From: Blastochloris sulfoviridis | GTDB taxonomy: Bacteria > Pseudomonadota > Alphaproteobacteria > Rhizobiales > Xanthobacteraceae | Assembly: GCF_008630065.1 (NCBI RefSeq) | Contig: NZ_VWPL01000020.1 | Span: 1-64,000 of the forward strand | Reading direction: 5' to 3' | DNA: 64,000 bases | Shown here: piece after piece, positions 16,384 to 25,107 of the stretch | Layout of the letters: each line of letters begins with the position of its first letter | Numbering within the stretch: the first letter of the stretch is position 1 | Position numbers and translations under genes: made by a program | Notes under the pieces: generated by a model | The model's database searches: none | Told to the model about the DNA's origin: nothing | The model's input: the letters and a program-made list of their open reading frames with translations, nothing else

Positions 16384-18504
16384 ATGCGTAGCGTCGGCGA
16401 GGTGAGTGGGCTCGAACCGTTGGTGCCGGTTCGGGCGCCCGCGGTTCCGGGCGCGCGGGAGCACGACGGCGACATCGACCTTGCGGCGCTCGGCCGCGCG
16501 CTGTGGGAGAAGCGGCGGTGGATTCTGGCGCCGACCCTGGTCGCGCTCGCCATCACCTTCGTCGCCGTCAATCTGATGACGCCGGTCTACCGCGCCGAGT
16601 CGCGCATCCTCATCGAGAACCGCGAGAACGCCTTCTTCCGCCCGGAGATCGAGCGCAACAGCGCGGTCGACCGCACGCTGGTGGATCCGGAAGCGGTCAC
16701 CAGCCAGGTGCAGATTCTGCTGTCGCGCGACCTCGGCCGCCAAGTGGTCACCGAGCTTCATCTCGCCGACAAGGCGGAATTCGACGCGGGCTCGCTGGTG
16801 TCCAATCTTCTGCGGCTGGTCGGCCTCGGCCGCGACGACAAGCTGGCCACCGAGGAACGCGTGCTGCGCGCCTATTTCGAGCGGCTCAAGGTCTATCCCA
16901 TCGAAAAGTCGCGGGTGATCGCCATCGAGTTCGAATCCCGCGATCCCGATCTCGCGGCCAAGGTCGCCAACGCGGTGGCCGAGGCCTATCTCGCGCTCCA
17001 GCAGCTTGCCAAGCAGGACTCCACCCGTCAGGCATCAAACTGGCTGCAGGGCGAGATCGAGAAGCTGCGCAGGAAGGTGGCCGACGCCGAAGGCCGCGCC
17101 GAAGCCTTCCGCTCGCGCGCCGACCTGTTCGTCGGGGTCAACAACACCCAGCTCTTCAACCAGCAGCTCGCCGAGCTGAACACCCAGCTCGGCGTCGCCC
17201 GCACCCAGAAGACGGAAGCCGAGTCGAAGGCGCGGATGATCCGCGAGATGCTCGCCTCCGGCCGCCCCGTCGAGGCGTCCGACATCATCAATTCCGAGCT
17301 GATCCGCCGGCTCGTCGAGCAGAGCATCACGCTCAAGGCGCTCCTGGCCGAACAGTCCTCGACGCTGCTCAGCCAGCACCCGCGCATCAAGGAGCTGCGG
17401 GCCCAGATCGCCGGCCTCGGCCGCCAGATCCGCGACGAGGCCGAGCGCATGGTGCGCGCGTTCGAGAACGACGCCCGGATCGCCGACGCCCGCCAGGCGC
17501 AGATCGCGCGCGATCTCGACCAGCTCAAGCAGCAGGTCGCCGGTGCCGGCGAGCAGGACGTGCAGTTGCGGGCGCTGGAGCGCGAAGCGAAGGCCGAGCG
17601 CGACCTGCTCGAATCCTATCTGGCGCGCTATCGCGACTCGGCGGCGCGCGACACGCTGTCGGCCCTGCCGCCGGATGCGCGCATCATCTCGCGCGCCATG
17701 CCCTCCAACGTGCCGGCCTTCCCCAAGAAGGTGCCTATGATCCTGCTGATCACCCTGGCGACCTTCGTCCTGTCGACCGGCATCGTCGCCAGCGGCGAAT
17801 TGCTCAGCGGCCAGGCCCGCCACATGGCGGTGCGCGAGCGCGGCGTTCCCGTCGCGCTGAACCTGCAGCAGAGCCTGCCGCTCGACGAGGAGGCCGAGGC
17901 GCCTGCGCAGGCGCCAAGCCTGGCCGAACTGGTGGGCGCGCACGAGCCGGGCATGGTCGCAGTGGTGCCGGCGACCGAAGCCGTGGCGGCGACGCCGATC
18001 GCCGCCAAGCTGGCGCGCGATCTGGCCTGTCGCGGCGAGCGCACCGTGCTGATCGAGCTCGATCCGCGCGCGGCCGCCGCGAGCCTGGTGCGCGATCCCA
18101 CCGCGCCGGGCGTCGTCAATCTGGTGCGTGGCACCGCGTCGTTCGGCCAGGTCATCCACCGCGACCGCACCTCGCGCCTGCACGTCGTGCCGTTCGGCGG
18201 GCCAGCCGCCGAGATCGACGACCTGCTCAAGGCCGAGCGCTTGGCGCTGGCGCTGTCGGCGCTGGTGCAGACCTATGATCACGTCGTGCTGGCCGCGCCG
18301 CCGGCCGCAACGCTGGCCAAGGCCGGCTTCGTCGGGCAATTGCCGCTGGCGGTGGTGGTCGGGCCGAAAGTGTGGGAGCCGGCCGAGGCCGAGGGCGTCT
18401 ACGACCAGCTTGCCGAGGCCGGCATCGCCGATCTCATCGCGGTGGTCGAGACGGACGTCGCGGGCACGGGGCCGGGATCGGGCGATCCGGTCATGGCGGC
18501 GTGA
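16384..18504 (+). CDS. Wzc/GumC-type polysaccharide co-polymerase with degenerate kinase domain
   Basis: GGAG 9 nt upstream supports ATG 16384. The 706-residue protein has a Wzz domain (about 30-130, first span ILAPTLVALAITFVAVNLM), a long periplasmic coiled-coil region (about 195-430), a second span (about 455-475, PMILLITLATFVLSTGIVAS) and a C-terminal BY-kinase-like domain. In that domain the P-loop GxxGxGKST is replaced near residue 525 by VVPATEAVAATPIAAK. Walker A-prime reads VLIELDPRAA and Walker B VVLAAPP, and there is no C-terminal tyrosine cluster. It should still set chain length and bridge to the export lipoprotein, but phosphorylation looks lost. It is divergent from the Wza-like gene. 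Confidence 0.9.
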   Translation: MRSVGEVSGLEPLVPVRAPAVPGAREHDGDIDLAALGRALWEKRRWILAPTLVALAITFVAVNLMTPVYRAESRILIENRENAFFRPEIERNSAVDRTLVDPEAVTSQVQILLSRDLGRQVVTELHLADKAEFDAGSLVSNLLRLVGLGRDDKLATEERVLRAYFERLKVYPIEKSRVIAIEFESRDPDLAAKVANAVAEAYLALQQLAKQDSTRQASNWLQGEIEKLRRKVADAEGRAEAFRSRADLFVGVNNTQLFNQQLAELNTQLGVARTQKTEAESKARMIREMLASGRPVEASDIINSELIRRLVEQSITLKALLAEQSSTLLSQHPRIKELRAQIAGLGRQIRDEAERMVRAFENDARIADARQAQIARDLDQLKQQVAGAGEQDVQLRALEREAKAERDLLESYLARYRDSAARDTLSALPPDARIISRAMPSNVPAFPKKVPMILLITLATFVLSTGIVASGELLSGQARHMAVRERGVPVALNLQQSLPLDEEAEAPAQAPSLAELVGAHEPGMVAVVPATEAVAATPIAAKLARDLACRGERTVLIELDPRAAAASLVRDPTAPGVVNLVRGTASFGQVIHRDRTSRLHVVPFGGPAAEIDDLLKAERLALALSALVQTYDHVVLAAPPAATLAKAGFVGQLPLAVVVGPKVWEPAEAEGVYDQLAEAGIADLIAVVETDVAGTGPGSGDPVMAA

Positions 18505-19747
18505 GCGGGGCGGCGAACAGCCGGCGGCGGGTGGCCAGCACCAGGTTCCACAGCCGCGGCGAGCGCTTGATGTGGCGCTTGAGCGTCCCCAGTCCGCGCC
18601 GGCCCGCAGCCATCAGCCGGCCGGCCGCGGTCACCGGCAGGCAACTGTCGAACAGCGGCTCGGCCTCGTCGCAGAACCAGCCCTTGTAGCCGGCCTCGCC
18701 GACGCCGAGGTCGAACCAGTCGAGGCCGTCCTCGCAGCAGGCGCTGGCGATGTGGATGAACAGCAGCACGCCGGGGCTGAAGCGCGCATGCTCCGAGCCG
18801 GTGATCGACACCTGCATGCACGAGCAGCGGCGCGCGTCCCGCAGGGCGCAGACGACGGCGATCACCTCGTCGTCGCACACCAGCGCGTGGCATTCGAGCA
18901 GCGGCCGTCCGGTCTCGACGCCATGGCGGGCGGCATCGCGCAGGAACGCCTCGACACCGGGCTCGGCGAACACGTTGGTGAGGCCCGCCGCCCGCATCCG
19001 CGCCGCCTTCTGCGCGAAATGGGCGCCAAGCAGCCGCTCGGCTTCGTCCGGACTCGACGCCGTCACATAGCGATAGCCGGGCAGGGCGGCGAGCTTGCGC
19101 GCCTTGCGGTGGAACTTGTTGCGGGTGTCGGCGGACATCGTCCGCCCGAGATACGCCGCAGGATCGGTGGCGAGCCGCCCGCGCCAGCCGAAGCTCGGGG
19201 TGGCGTGGTGCGGCAGCAGCCGCAGCGGGTTGGGCACGTCGTGCCAGCTTTCGGGCTGGCGCTCGATCGAGATGATGTCGAGCCGCGGCCCGAGCCGGCC
19301 GATGCGCGCAACGAGGTCGGCGGTCGCGGCGGCATCGAGCGCCTCGGCGATGTCCTTGCGCCACAGGCCGAAATTGTAGTTGACGTGCTTGCCGCCGAGC
19401 GGCTCGGCCACCACCAGCGGGCCGACCCGCCGCCGGCCGAGCGGCAACAGGAATGCCGGCCGGCCCGCCTCGTCGCGGCCGACCACGATGAACGGCGCGA
19501 TTCCGGCCGCAGCCCCGATGTGGCGCTGCCACAGCGCCAGGAAGTCGAAGCGCTGATAGGCGGGGAAGACCGCCTCGCGCTCCAGCGCGCGCCAGACCGG
19601 CTCGGCCGCGGCGAGATCGCCGAACGCCTCCAGCTCTGCCACGGCCTGCGTGCCGGCGGCGCTCTTGGTCAGCGCCCGGCGAGTTGCGTCGGCATCGGTC
19701 AAGCTCAGAGTCAAACTGCGTCCCTCGGCTGCGGGCGCAACGGTCAC
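18491..19747 (-). CDS. CelD/BcsL-family GNAT acetyltransferase
   Basis: The 418-residue protein matches the Acetyltransf_6 (CelD/BcsL) architecture of polysaccharide-locus acyltransferases. It has two GNAT-like halves, a central RNKFHRKARKLAALPG basic helix and the C-terminal LFIHIASACCEDGLDWFDLG ... GYKGWFCDEAEPLFD motif. It probably acetylates or otherwise acylates an EPS precursor in the cytoplasm. The start is GTG 19747, with a weak GGA upstream. Its 3-prime end overlaps the convergent co-polymerase gene by 14 bp. Confidence 0.82.
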   Translation of the reverse strand: MTVAPAAEGRSLTLSLTDADATRRALTKSAAGTQAVAELEAFGDLAAAEPVWRALEREAVFPAYQRFDFLALWQRHIGAAAGIAPFIVVGRDEAGRPAFLLPLGRRRVGPLVVAEPLGGKHVNYNFGLWRKDIAEALDAAATADLVARIGRLGPRLDIISIERQPESWHDVPNPLRLLPHHATPSFGWRGRLATDPAAYLGRTMSADTRNKFHRKARKLAALPGYRYVTASSPDEAERLLGAHFAQKAARMRAAGLTNVFAEPGVEAFLRDAARHGVETGRPLLECHALVCDDEVIAVVCALRDARRCSCMQVSITGSEHARFSPGVLLFIHIASACCEDGLDWFDLGVGEAGYKGWFCDEAEPLFDSCLPVTAAGRLMAAGRRGLGTLKRHIKRSPRLWNLVLATRRRLFAAPLTPP

Positions 19748-19880
19748 GGTCGTTCTGTCCGGCGGAGCGAAGCCCCTGCCGAGTGTGCGCCTTCTGGCTT
19801 CGCGAAAGGTGGCAGCAATTCCTCAAGGAAAGGTTGGCGCCACGTGCCGGATGCGTCGCGCCCCGCGAATCCGAGGGGGA

Positions 19881-20093
19881 TCAGGCCGCGCGATCGGGCT
19901 GGGCCATCCACCACACCAGGGCGCCGGCCGGGATGACCCAGCCGATGCCGGCCACCACGTAATAGACCAGCTCGGTGAACCAGTGGCCGAGGCCGATGCC
20001 GAGCTGCGCCACCATCATGGCGCCGAGCGACCAGACGACCACCAACAGCAGCAGCAGGATGGCGCCCCAGAATTTGCGTGTGCGCTGTCGCAT
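19881..20093 (-). CDS. DUF2842 family small membrane protein
   Basis: The 70 aa, with GAGGA 9 nt before ATG 20093, form two spans (FWGAILLLLLVVVWSLGAMM and VYYVVAGIGWVIPAGALVWW) and a WMAQP-type C-terminus. This matches the alphaproteobacterial DUF2842 family, which has no known function. It lies directly downstream of metY on the same strand. Confidence 0.8.
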   Translation of the reverse strand: MRQRTRKFWGAILLLLLVVVWSLGAMMVAQLGIGLGHWFTELVYYVVAGIGWVIPAGALVWWMAQPDRAA

Positions 20094-20110
20094 TCCGGAA
20101 TTCCTCTTTC

Positions 20111-20142
20111 TTACGCCAGCGCCTGCTTACGCCAGCGCCTGG
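20111..20142. repeat. Tandem 16-bp duplication spanning the metY stop codon
   Basis: Unit ttacgccagcgcctgc at 20111-20126 is repeated at 20127-20142 with one change. The second copy holds the metY codons QALA and TAA. The first is an extra, out-of-use copy downstream. Confidence 0.85.
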
Positions 20143-21404
20143 TCGAGGTCGGCGATGATGTCGGCGGCATCCTCCAGCCCGATCGACAGCCGCACGGTGT
20201 CCGGCCCGGCGCCGGCCTGGATCTTCTGGGCGTCGGTGAGCTGGCGGTGGGTGGTGGAGGCCGGGTGGATGATCAGCGAGCGGGTGTCGCCGATATTGGC
20301 GAGGTGGGAGAACAGCTCGACCTTCGACACCAGCTTGACGCCCGCATCATAGCCGCCCCTGAGGCCGAACGTGAACACCGCGCCCGCGCCCTTGGGCACG
20401 TACTTCTTGGACAGCGTATGGTAGCGGTCGCCCTTGAGGCCGGGATAGCTGACCCAGCTCACGGCGGGATGCGACGACAGGAATTCGGCCACCGCCAGCG
20501 CGTTCTCGCAATGGCGCTGCATGCGCAAGGGCAGCGTCTCGATGCCGGTGAGCACCAGGAAGGCGTTGAACGGCGACAGCGCCGGCCCGAGATCGCGCAG
20601 GCCGAGCACGCGGCAGGCGATGGCGAAGGCGAAATTGCCGAACGTCTCGTGCAGCACCATGCCCTGATATTCCGGGCGCGGCTCCGACAGCATCGGATAG
20701 CGGCCTTCCTGCGACCAGTTGAAACTGCCGCCGTCGACGATCAGGCCGGCCAGCGAATTGCCGTGGCCGCCCAGGAACTTGGTCGCCGAATGCAGCACCA
20801 CGTCGGCGCCGTGCTCGAACGGCCGGCACAGATAGGGGGTGGCGAGCGTGTTGTCGACGATCAGCGGCACGCGGGCGCGCCGCGCCACCCCGGCCACCGC
20901 CTCGATGTCGGTGATGACGCCGCCGGGGTTGGCGATCGATTCGATGAAGATCGCCTTGGTCTTCACCGACACCGCGTTCTCGAAGCTCGCAATGTCGTCC
21001 GGATCCGCCCATTTCACCGTCCAGCCGAAGTTCTTGAAGGCGTGGTTGAACTGGTTGATCGAGCCGCCATAGAGCTTCTTGGAGGCGATGAACTCGTCGC
21101 CCGGCTGCAGCAGCGTGTGCAGCGTCAAGAGCTGCGCCGCATGGCCCGAAGCCACCGCCAGCGCCGCAGTGCCGCCCTCCAGTGCGGCGATGCGCTCCTC
21201 CAGCACCGCATTGGTGGGGTTGCCGAGCCGGGTATAGATGTTGCCGAACGCCTTGAGGCCGAACAGCGCCGCCGCGTGGTCGACGTCGTCGAACACGAAG
21301 GAGGTGGTCTGGTAGATCGGCGTCGCCCGCGCACCGGTGGTCGGGTCCGGCTTGGCGCCGGCGTGGATGGCCAGGGTCGAAAAGCCCGGGGTGCGGTCGG
21401 TCAT
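20127..21404 (-). CDS. metY: O-acetylhomoserine sulfhydrylase (MetY)
   Basis: This PLP enzyme of the Cys/Met metabolism family converts O-acetylhomoserine and sulfide to homocysteine in the cytoplasm. AGGAG 6-10 nt before ATG 21404 fixes the start (425 aa). The motifs are [38 protein letters not shown] and the PLP lysine K209 in SATKFLGG. The long loop with EPRPEYQGM and the final [10 protein letters not shown] are typical of sulfhydrylases as opposed to cystathionine gamma-synthase. The leader contains a GGCAGTGGTTCG tandem repeat but no recognisable SAM-II riboswitch. Confidence 0.93.
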   Translation of the reverse strand: MTDRTPGFSTLAIHAGAKPDPTTGARATPIYQTTSFVFDDVDHAAALFGLKAFGNIYTRLGNPTNAVLEERIAALEGGTAALAVASGHAAQLLTLHTLLQPGDEFIASKKLYGGSINQFNHAFKNFGWTVKWADPDDIASFENAVSVKTKAIFIESIANPGGVITDIEAVAGVARRARVPLIVDNTLATPYLCRPFEHGADVVLHSATKFLGGHGNSLAGLIVDGGSFNWSQEGRYPMLSEPRPEYQGMVLHETFGNFAFAIACRVLGLRDLGPALSPFNAFLVLTGIETLPLRMQRHCENALAVAEFLSSHPAVSWVSYPGLKGDRYHTLSKKYVPKGAGAVFTFGLRGGYDAGVKLVSKVELFSHLANIGDTRSLIIHPASTTHRQLTDAQKIQAGAGPDTVRLSIGLEDAADIIADLDQALA

Positions 21405-21420
21405 GGCGGTCTCCTGGTCC

Positions 21421-21455
21421 GGCAGTCGTTCGGCAGTGGTTCGGGCAGTGGTTCG
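21421..21455. repeat. Short tandem repeat in the metY leader
   Basis: Three 11-12 bp units of ggcagtSgttcg lie 17-51 nt before the metY start codon. They could affect leader structure or simply be slippage-generated. Confidence 0.75.
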
Positions 21456-21585
21456 GCACGTCGGCGGAACCGCTACCATTACGACAGGGGCGTGGGGAAG
21501 AGAACCGCGGGTGCGGATCTATCGTCCCGCTCCGCGCGATGCGCCGAGCCGGGACCGTTTTTCAGCGCCGCGGTCTCCAACGCCG

Positions 21586-21671
21586 TAGGGCGCAACAGCG
21601 TCGGCGTATTGCGCTGGAGCGCGAGCTGCCTCCACCACAGAGGTGCAATACGCCGACGCTATTGCGCCCTA
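21586..21671. repeat. Family B palindromic repeat, copy 1
   Basis: The arms TAGGGCGCAAcAGCGTCGGC(GTATTGC) and the complement ending GCTATTGCGCCCTA pair over about 27 bp with one mismatch. The right arm provides the TAG stop of the CoA-binding-protein gene. A second copy is at 49544. Confidence 0.9.
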
Positions 21672-22133
21672 GCGATGTCGGCCCGCCAGCCCCAGCCGGG
21701 GGATCTCGATCGCCGGGCAGCGGTCCATCACCACCGCGATGCCGGCGGCTTCGGCCTGCGCCGCCACCGTGTCGTCGACCACCCCGAGCTGGGTCCACAG
21801 CACCTTCGGGCGCACATCCAGCGCCAGCATCTCGGCGAGGATGCGGGGCAGGTGGCTCGAGTCGCGGAACACGTCGACCATCTCGACCGGCTCGGGAACA
21901 TCGGCGAGGCCCGCATGGACGGTGCGGCCGAGCAGGGTTTGGCCGGCGAGCCCGGGATTGACCGGGTGGACGCGATAGCCGGCCGCGATGAGGTAGCCCA
22001 GCACCTGATGGCTGGGCCGCGCCGGATTGGCCGAGGCGCCGAGCAGGGCGATGGTGGTCGTCCCGGTCAGGATGCGGCGGAGCGCGGCGTCTGGGTCGCG
22101 GCCGGCCGAAGCGCGGCCGTGTGCCGGCATCAT
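21669..22133 (-). CDS. CoA-binding domain protein (YccU-like)
   Basis: The 154 residues form one Rossmann-like CoA_binding_2 domain, with IALLGASANPARPSHQVLGYL near the N-terminus, YRVHPVNPG, VDVFRDS, LWTQLGVVDDTVAAQAEAAG and a C-terminal MDRCPAIEIPRL. The family binds CoA or nucleotides, and its role is undefined. Its ATG overlaps the TGA of the enoyl-CoA hydratase gene by 1 bp (TGATG), so they are coupled and may act together. The stop codon lies in a family B repeat, which may have altered the extreme C-terminus. Confidence 0.85.
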   Translation of the reverse strand: MMPAHGRASAGRDPDAALRRILTGTTTIALLGASANPARPSHQVLGYLIAAGYRVHPVNPGLAGQTLLGRTVHAGLADVPEPVEMVDVFRDSSHLPRILAEMLALDVRPKVLWTQLGVVDDTVAAQAEAAGIAVVMDRCPAIEIPRLGLAGRHR

Positions 22134-22963
22134 CAGCGGTCCTCCCAGTGGGGATGGCGCTTCTCGATGAAGGCGGAGATCCCTTCCTCGGCGTCGCGCG
22201 CCAGCATGTTCTCGACCATGACTTCGGTGGCGTAGGTATAGGCCTCCGGCAGCGTCATCTCGCGCTGGCGGTAGAAGGCTTCCTTGCCGATCTTGACGGT
22301 GTGGGCAGATTTCGCGGCGATCTTATTGGCCAGCGCCAGCGCGGTCTTCAGCACCTCATCCTTCGCCGCCACCCGGTTGACCAGGCCCCACGCGCACGCC
22401 GTCTCGGCATCGATCATCTCGCCGAGCAGCAGCATTTCCAGCGCCTGCTTGGGCGCGACGTTGCGCGACAGCGCCACCATCGGCGTCGAGCAGAACAGGC
22501 CGATATTGACGCCGGGCGTGCAGAACTTGGCCTCGCGCGCCGCCACCGCGAGGTCGCAACTCGCCACGAGCTGGCAGCCCGCCGCGGTGGCCGTGCCCTG
22601 CACCGCGGCGATCACCGGCTGCGGCAGCGTGACGATGGCCTGCATCACGGCGGCGCAGCGGCCGATGATGTCGGCGTAGAAGGCGCGGCCGCCGTCCGGG
22701 CCGGCGCGCGCCGCCGTCATCTCCTTGAGGTCGTGGCCGGCCGAGAACACCGGCCCCTGCGCCGTCAGCACCACCGCGCGGATGGCGCGGTCGGCCCGGA
22801 TGTCGTCGAGCGCCGCCGCGAGCGCGGCCAGCATCGCGTCCGACAGCGCGTTGCGGCTGGCCGGGCGGGCGAGCGTGACGATCTCGATCGCGCCGTCGCG
22901 GGCGCGGACGATCGGCGAGGTATCATGTTGCGGGGTAGTCTCTTGCAGGGCAACGTCGGCCAT
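22133..22963 (-). CDS. Enoyl-CoA hydratase/isomerase family protein
   Basis: The 276-residue crotonase-fold enzyme has the first oxyanion-hole motif FSAGHDLKEM and the second AAVQGTATAAGCQLVASCDL. In the active-site helix region the usual catalytic Glu pair is replaced by REAKFCTPGVNIGLFCSTP, as in the ECHDC3-like subgroup. Typical members act on short or medium acyl-CoAs. Precise activity is uncertain, because the second glutamate position appears as Cys/Ser. It is the first gene of a two-gene unit with the CoA-binding protein. Confidence 0.85.
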   Translation of the reverse strand: MADVALQETTPQHDTSPIVRARDGAIEIVTLARPASRNALSDAMLAALAAALDDIRADRAIRAVVLTAQGPVFSAGHDLKEMTAARAGPDGGRAFYADIIGRCAAVMQAIVTLPQPVIAAVQGTATAAGCQLVASCDLAVAAREAKFCTPGVNIGLFCSTPMVALSRNVAPKQALEMLLLGEMIDAETACAWGLVNRVAAKDEVLKTALALANKIAAKSAHTVKIGKEAFYRQREMTLPEAYTYATEVMVENMLARDAEEGISAFIEKRHPHWEDR

Positions 22964-23149
22964 CGCGTCCTCACGGGGGCTTGCTCACATAGGCTTGAGC
23001 GTACGGGATACGGTTACATTCTAATCTAATCGCAGGACGGGCCGCGACACGAGCCCGTCCAGGGAAACGCCAGTGCACGGAACCAGTCAGAAGATGCACG
23101 GAGTTGGCGCAATCGTGCACTAGATTCTTTCGTTGGTGCAGCAGCTTAT

Positions 23150-23188
23150 CCAGTCGGATGCGGCCTTCGGCTTGATGCATCCGACTGG
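23150..23188. promoter_or_regulatory. 12-bp inverted repeat upstream of the thioesterase gene
   Basis: CCAGTCGGATGC (23150-23161) pairs perfectly with GCATCCGACTGG (23177-23188) 33 nt before the start codon. The area also contains several GTGCAC/TGCAC hexamers (around 23072, 23096, 23115 and 23193). It may be an operator for a dimeric regulator, or an mRNA hairpin. Confidence 0.5.
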
Positions 23189-23220
23189 GCTGGTGCACTG
23201 GCATGCAGGGGAGGACCGGA

Positions 23221-23691
23221 ATGCAGCTGCCGACCACGGCCGAGACCGCCGCGCCCGATGCCGCGCCGCGCGCGCGCATGACCACCGCCGAGCTGCAGGC
23301 GTTCCTGCGGCGGGAATTTCCGCAATCCTTCGAGGACGACGGCGACCTCGTGGTGGAGGCCACCGGTTACGGCTTCGCCCGGGTGCGCCTGAAGCATGCG
23401 GAGAAGCATCTGCGGCCGGGCGACACGCTCTCCGGCCCCTCGATGATGCTGCTCGCCGATGCCACGGTCTATGTCGCGCTGCTTGCCTCGATCGGCCCGG
23501 TGCCGCTGGCGGTGACCATCAATCTCAACATCAATTTCCTGCGCAAGCCGACGCGGCGCGACCTGATCGCCGAATGCCGGCTGATCAAGCTGGGCAAGCG
23601 GCTGGCGGTCGGCGACATCGGCATCCGCTCGGATGGGCGCGACGAGCTGGTCGCCCACGCCACCGCCACCTACTCGATCCCCGACAAATGA
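23221..23691 (+). CDS. PaaI-type hotdog thioesterase
   Basis: ATG 23221 is preceded by GGGGAGG 8 nt upstream, better than ATG 23203. The 156-residue hotdog-fold protein has the PaaI/YdiI pattern: a LRPGDTLSGPSMMLLADATVY helix with the catalytic-type Asp, VTINLNINFLRKP and the terminal AHATATYSIP. It probably hydrolyses an acyl-CoA thioester in the cytoplasm. It is transcribed divergently from the enoyl-CoA hydratase unit, with a palindromic element in the shared region. Confidence 0.85.
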   Translation: MQLPTTAETAAPDAAPRARMTTAELQAFLRREFPQSFEDDGDLVVEATGYGFARVRLKHAEKHLRPGDTLSGPSMMLLADATVYVALLASIGPVPLAVTINLNINFLRKPTRRDLIAECRLIKLGKRLAVGDIGIRSDGRDELVAHATATYSIPDK

Positions 23692-23860
23692 AAGGGCTTG
23701 CCCAATGGTATTAAAACACCAAAATTATAAATCATTGTTCTAATGAAGAAATTCGTCGCATTCGAGCATTGACCGTCGCGCGCGCCTTCTCTACAAGGCC
23801 GCTCACGCTGCGGTCCCGGTTCGTCCGGGTGCCGCGCCCGTTGTCAACCCGGAAACCGCC

Positions 23861-24325
23861 ATGAAAACCTATTCGGCCAAGGCCGGCGATATCGACAAGA
23901 AGTGGGTGGTGATCGACGCCTCCGGCCTTGTCGTCGGCCGGCTCGCGACGATTATCGCGATGCACCTCAAGGGCAAGCATCTGCCGACCTACACCCCGCA
24001 CATGGATTGCGGCGACAACATCATCGTCGTCAATGCCGAGAAGGTGGTGCTCACCGGCCGCAAGCTCGACCAGAAGGTCTACTACCACCACACCGGCTAT
24101 CCCGGCGGCATCAAGGAGCGTTCGGCCAAGTCGATCATGGCCGGCAAGTTCCCCGAGCGCATCCTGGAGAAGGCGGTCGAGCGCATGCTGGCGCGCGGCC
24201 CGCTCGGCCGCAAGCTGATGGGCAACCTGCGTGTCTACAAGGGCCCGGCCCACCCGCACGAGGCCCAGCAGCCGGTCAAGCTCGACGTTGCCGCCATGAA
24301 CCGCAAGAATGTGAGGAGCGCCTGA
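23861..24325 (+). CDS. rplM: 50S ribosomal protein L13
   Basis: The 154-residue L13 is recognisable throughout: [67 protein letters not shown] and LPxK-like C-terminal [19 protein letters not shown] lies just upstream of ATG 23861. It forms the conserved rplM-rpsI operon, with 2 bp between stop and next start. The leader contains CCCGG/CCGGG pairing that could belong to autoregulation. Confidence 0.98.
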   Translation: MKTYSAKAGDIDKKWVVIDASGLVVGRLATIIAMHLKGKHLPTYTPHMDCGDNIIVVNAEKVVLTGRKLDQKVYYHHTGYPGGIKERSAKSIMAGKFPERILEKAVERMLARGPLGRKLMGNLRVYKGPAHPHEAQQPVKLDVAAMNRKNVRSA

Positions 24326-24327
24326 CG

Positions 24328-24804
24328 ATGGCCGAGGTTCTGCAGTCCCTCGAAGACCTTCAGGGCTTGAAGGGCTCCGTCGCCGAGGCGCCGGTCTACG
24401 AGAAGAAGGTCGATGCCCAGGGTCGCGCCTATGCCACCGGCAAGCGCAAGAACGCGGTCGCCCGCGTGTGGATCAAGCCGGGCTCCGGCAAGATCACCGT
24501 CAATGACCGCGTCGTCGACGTCTATTTCGCCCGCCCGGTGCTGCGGATGATGATCCAGCAGCCGTTCCAGGTGGCCAGCCGCGTCGACCAGTACGACGTA
24601 CAGTGCACGGTCTCCGGCGGTGGCCTGTCCGGCCAGGCCGGCGCGCTGCGCCACGGCATCTCCAAGGCGCTGACCTATTTCGAGCCGGAGCTGCGCGCCG
24701 TGCTCAAGAAGGGCGGCTTCCTGACCCGCGACTCGCGCGTCGTCGAGCGCAAGAAGTACGGCCGCGCCAAGGCCCGCCGCAGCTTCCAGTTCTCGAAGCG
24801 CTGA
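24328..24804 (+). CDS. rpsI: 30S ribosomal protein S9
   Basis: The 158-residue S9 has an N-terminal extension of about 30 residues usual for alphaproteobacteria, then [37 protein letters not shown] and the basic tail [18 protein letters not shown] that reaches the P-site tRNA. GAGGAG lies 11 nt before ATG 24328, inside the rplM end. A strong terminator follows. Confidence 0.98.
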   Translation: MAEVLQSLEDLQGLKGSVAEAPVYEKKVDAQGRAYATGKRKNAVARVWIKPGSGKITVNDRVVDVYFARPVLRMMIQQPFQVASRVDQYDVQCTVSGGGLSGQAGALRHGISKALTYFEPELRAVLKKGGFLTRDSRVVERKKYGRAKARRSFQFSKR

Positions 24805-24830
24805 TCGGCTTCCTTGCCGCCAGGACGTTC

Positions 24831-24863
24831 AAAGGCCGGGCGAAAGCCCGGCCTTTTTGTTTT
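24831..24863 (+). terminator. Rho-independent terminator of rplM-rpsI
   Basis: AAAGGCCGGGC / GCCCGGCCTTT forms an 11-bp stem around a GAAA loop, followed by TTGTTTT. It lies 26 nt after the rpsI stop. Confidence 0.95.
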
Positions 24864-25107
24864 CGCATGGAGGCCATCCAGCTCGCGCGGTTTGATCCAC
24901 CTCATACGGGAGCGGCCGCACTGCCGATATGTCTTCTGCCCAAGTTTGAGGCGGGAGAGTTCGAGGCGGGAGGGTTCGAGGAGACCACCTGCGGCCACGT
25001 TGGCCCGTCCGTCGCACGATTTGCTGCCGGCCTGCGTCGCTCCATCGGAGCTTCATGCCGACAGAGCAACGCAACAATAGACTGACACGCTCCAGGAGTG
25101 TTGAGAC

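Noticed and set aside
21405-21540. SAM-II type riboswitch upstream of metY
   Set aside because: Expected from other alphaproteobacteria, but the conserved pseudoknot sequence is not recognisable. Only a short tandem repeat is present.
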